DNA of 64,000 nucleotides from Lepidostoma basale. Lineage: Eukaryota > Arthropoda > Insecta > Trichoptera > Lepidostomatidae. This document shows positions 63,470 through 64,000 of the stretch, piece by piece. The stretch lies in contig JAHDVF020001353.1 of assembly GCA_022606425.2 (NCBI GenBank), forward strand, positions 744,001 through 808,000. The letters are read 5' to 3'. Every line of letters begins with the position of its first letter. The stretch's first letter is position 1. The notes beneath the pieces are model-generated. The model saw only the letters and a program-made list of their open reading frames with translations. It had not been told where the DNA came from and ran no database searches. A program made the translations under genes and the position numbers.

Positions 63470-63930
63470 CAGGCAGACAGAATGGACCGCCACACTACTC
63501 TATCCTAAACACCTCTCTAGCTTCCTACAAATTCATACAACGAGTCAGACACGCACGTCGATTCATGCGACTTCTAACATGACCAACATTTAAAATTTGA
63601 TGCCATGCTAATTTGATGATTAAAATTTAGTTACGCCATGTTTTCCTCGGTCTACCTCGACTCCGTAGCTCTACTCGTATTTACATCGTCAACGTGTACT
63701 TTCTTAACCATTCTTTCTCCGTCTATGCGCACCATATGTCCTTAATACCTTCTTCCGCTCTACATTCCTTTCTTATATCAGCATTTGAGATTCTGTCGTA
63801 CATCGTTCTACCACACATACGTCTCGGAAATTTATCTCTACCGCATTTATTCTGCTCTCATCCTTCATCCCCCAGTTCCAAGCTTCGCTTCCATGCATAA
63901 GGGTTGGGACCAGAACTCACAAGAAATTCC
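63470..63930 (-). pseudogene. RTE-A LINE fragment
   Basis: GGCAGACAGAATGGACC to the YGSEAW-type block (inverse of CCATGCATAAGGGTTGGG), with deletions near 63740. GRTMYDRIS subfamily. Confidence 0.8.
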
Positions 63931-64000
63931 ACAGAGTTAACTCTAAACTCTAGACATTTTTTTTAATAATTAAAACACTTTTTTTACATTCGATTTTTTT
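63931..64000 (-). repeat. Family A right end, cut by window edge
   Basis: AATTCCACAGAGTTAACTC and AATTAAAACACTTTTTTT. Confidence 0.45.

Noticed and set aside
1..64000. CRISPR arrays or bacterial operons
   Set aside because: Repeats are dispersed, palindromic or microsatellite, spacing is irregular, and no cas-like or bacterial ORF is seen.
1..64000. Penelope-like reverse transcriptase or GIY-YIG nuclease accompanying the hammerheads
   Set aside because: None of the RT remnants seen is of that type; all belong to non-LTR LINE families, so the link to Penelope elements stays an inference.

Overview
The window is eukaryotic, AT-rich, intron-scale intergenic DNA. Mariner, hAT-, piggyBac- and jerky-like elements, RTE-like and L2-like retrotransposon debris and tRNA-derived SINEs point to an arthropod, most likely an insect; I cannot place it further. 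I found no convincing host gene, no functional tRNA, no rRNA and no CRISPR. Almost everything recognisable is a mobile element, usually broken and often nested. All clade names are from recognition by eye, without a search.

The commonest component is an RTE-like non-LTR retrotransposon (called RTE-A here). It is present as about thirty 5'-truncated pieces covering the end of the reverse transcriptase ORF and a conserved 3' end that runs into TTAG or TTG microsatellite tails. Other LINE families (RTE-B to RTE-E, an L2-like family, a CR1/Jockey-like fragment) lie among them. Two SINE types depend on such LINEs: a tRNA-derived SINE resembling tRNA-Arg(CCT) (six copies) and a second SINE (SINE2) that carries the RTE-A 3' tail (four copies). 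DNA transposons include a nearly complete mariner (14273-15564), two other mariner remnants, a Tc1/mariner-type remnant, a jerky-like MITE, a MITE with TIR CGCACGCTTAATAG (two copies of 256 bp), two hAT elements with perfect 8-bp target duplications, and a 765-bp piggyBac-like element at TTAA.

The most interesting system is a swarm of small repeats built around type I hammerhead ribozyme motifs (stem I, CUGANGA, stem II, GAA, a short self-complementary stem III, cleavage site, stem I). I see at least ten motifs with the canonical core and many decayed ones, in about eight families with different stem II and stem III sequences. They usually sit as inverted pairs inside long palindromes and once as a direct tandem with a 97-bp period. 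Every family has one extra nucleotide between A9 and stem II. Two families (J, K) replace the core C3-G8 pair with U3-A8. This fits ribozyme-bearing non-autonomous retroelements (Penelope-like or retrozyme-like), though no Penelope ORF is present here.

Layout: 1-5 kb RTE-A pieces, E, A, K and J ribozyme repeats and the jerky-like MITE; 5-13 kb copies of palindromic family N, SINEs and RTE-A; 13-16 kb RTE-D, mariner, N; 16-27 kb RTE pieces, K repeats, N, mariner end; 27-32 kb CR1-like, RTE-A, RTE-C, SINE2; 32-38 kb A/B' ribozyme repeats, nested M element, tRNA-SINEs, L2 inside RTE-A; 38-46 kb RTE-A, K, hAT full of nested repeats, B/A ribozyme nest; 46-53 kb mariner end, M palindrome, RTE-A/C, hAT in a SINE; 53-58 kb L2 carrying piggyBac, a 1.5-kb foldback with two LINE insertions, and a 238-bp copied segment; 58-64 kb RTE-A, SINE2, I and A ribozyme repeats.
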